Of a stretch of DNA of 64,000 nt, positions 63,319 to 64,000 are shown piece by piece. The translations under genes were made by a program, and so were the position numbers. The stretch comes from Delphinus delphis (taxonomy: Eukaryota; Chordata; Mammalia; Artiodactyla; Delphinidae). The notes under the pieces were generated by a model that made no database searches, was not told the DNA's origin, and worked only from the letters and a program-made list of their open reading frames with translations. The stretch is taken from assembly GCF_949987515.2 (NCBI RefSeq), contig NC_082683.1, positions 127,496,582-127,560,581 of the forward strand, given 5' to 3'. Each line of letters begins with the position of its first letter. The first letter of the stretch is position 1.

Positions 63319-63517
63319 TTTTTTTTAATGCGGTATGCGGGCCTCTCACTGTTGTGGCCTCTCCCGTTGTGGAGCACAGGCTCCAGACGCACAGGCTCAG
63401 TGGCCATCACGGGCCCAGCCGCTCCGCGGCATGTGGGATCTTCCCAGACCGGGGCATGAACCCGTGTCCCCTGCATCAGCAGGCAGACTCTCAACCACTC
63501 CGCCACCAGGGAAGCCC
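63319..63517 (-). mobile_element. CHR SINE (short form)
   Basis: Near-consensus body with a small internal deletion where the usual ATGGCTCACGGG stretch is shortened (about 63404-63409). TSD TGCTTTTTT at 63310-63318 and 63518-63526, low complexity. Confidence 0.93.
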
Positions 63518-63519
63518 TG

Positions 63520-64000
63520 CTTTTTTAATATTGAGTTACATGAGCTGTTTATATATTTTGGAGATTAAGCCTTTGTCCATTGATTCATTTGCAAATATTT
63601 TCTCCTATTCTAAGGGCTACCTTTTCGTCTTGTTTATAGTTTCCTTTGCTGTGCAAAAGCTTTTAAGTTTCATTAGGTCCTATTTGTTTATTTTTGTTTT
63701 TATTTCCATTCCTCTAGGAAGTGGGTCAAAAAAGAACTTGCTGTGATTTATGTCAAAGTGTGTTCTTCCTATGTTTCCTCTAAGAGTTTTATAGTGTCTG
63801 ATCTTACATTTAGGTCTTGAATACATTTTTAGTTTATTTTTGCGTATGGTGTTAGGGAGTGTTCTAATTTCATTCTTTTACATATAGCTGTCCAAGTTTC
63901 CCAGCACCACTTATTGAAGAGACTGTCTTTTCTCCATTGTATGTCCTTGCCTTTCTCCATTGTATATCCTTCAACTATCGTTTGTCATAGATTAGTTGAC
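63520..64000 (-). mobile_element. L1 ORF2 fragment running off the right edge
   Basis: Minus-strand ORF2 C-terminal region, parallel in order to 43090-43520 of the large L1 (GAGCTGTTTATATATTTTGG; TTTGCTGTGCAAAAGCTTTT; TAGGAAGTGGGTCAAAAAAG) but diverged. Its 3' part is missing at the left boundary. Confidence 0.85.

Overview
This window looks like mammalian nuclear DNA, most probably from a cetacean. The diagnostic feature is about 19 copies of the tRNA-Glu-derived CHR SINE family of cetaceans, hippos and related cetartiodactyls. Most are the short (~200 bp) form that is very abundant in whales and dolphins, and several are flanked by perfect 10-17 bp target-site duplications (TSDs). I see no ruminant BovB LINE. 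L1 copies of the cetartiodactyl type, old L2 and MIR, ERVL/MaLR LTRs and hAT DNA transposons make up most of the rest.

The only host gene I can support is DNM3 (dynamin-3), + strand. Its first coding exon is at 13425-13585. It carries the initiator Met, the start of the GTPase domain and the complete P-loop, and ends at a GT splice donor. A CpG-rich promoter region at about 13070-13960 surrounds it, with a GC box and an NRF1-type palindrome upstream of the ATG. Positions 1-13070 are upstream intergenic sequence. Positions 13586-64000 are the 5' part of a very large intron 1; no second dynamin exon was recognised.

Layout: 1-1560, L1 remnant split by a CHR SINE; 1565-3760, L2; 3800-12200, SINEs, L1/L1M ends, MIR and two MaLR LTRs; 13070-13960, DNM3 promoter and exon 1; 14028-14067, long poly-C tract; 16700-24900, intron with nested SINEs in MIR and an MLT2-like LTR; 27390-30170, L2, L1 and L2 with a 181-bp hAT MITE; 32400-41650, L2, L1 3' ends and SINEs; 42045-50148, near-full-length but dead L1 on the minus strand, inserted in a CT microsatellite and itself carrying three CHR SINEs; 50149-55030, sparse intron; 55324-57993, degenerate autonomous hAT element with a BED-finger transposase inside an older L1M; 59090-64000, LTR, L1 and more SINEs.

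No prokaryotic-type operon, CRISPR array or novel gene system is visible. The most informative observations concern transposon biology: precise nested insertions, SINE copies with extra unique sequence in their tails (candidate 3' transductions), a SINE that replaces about 640 bp of L1, an autonomous/MITE hAT pair, and an antisense excess of SINEs in the intron.
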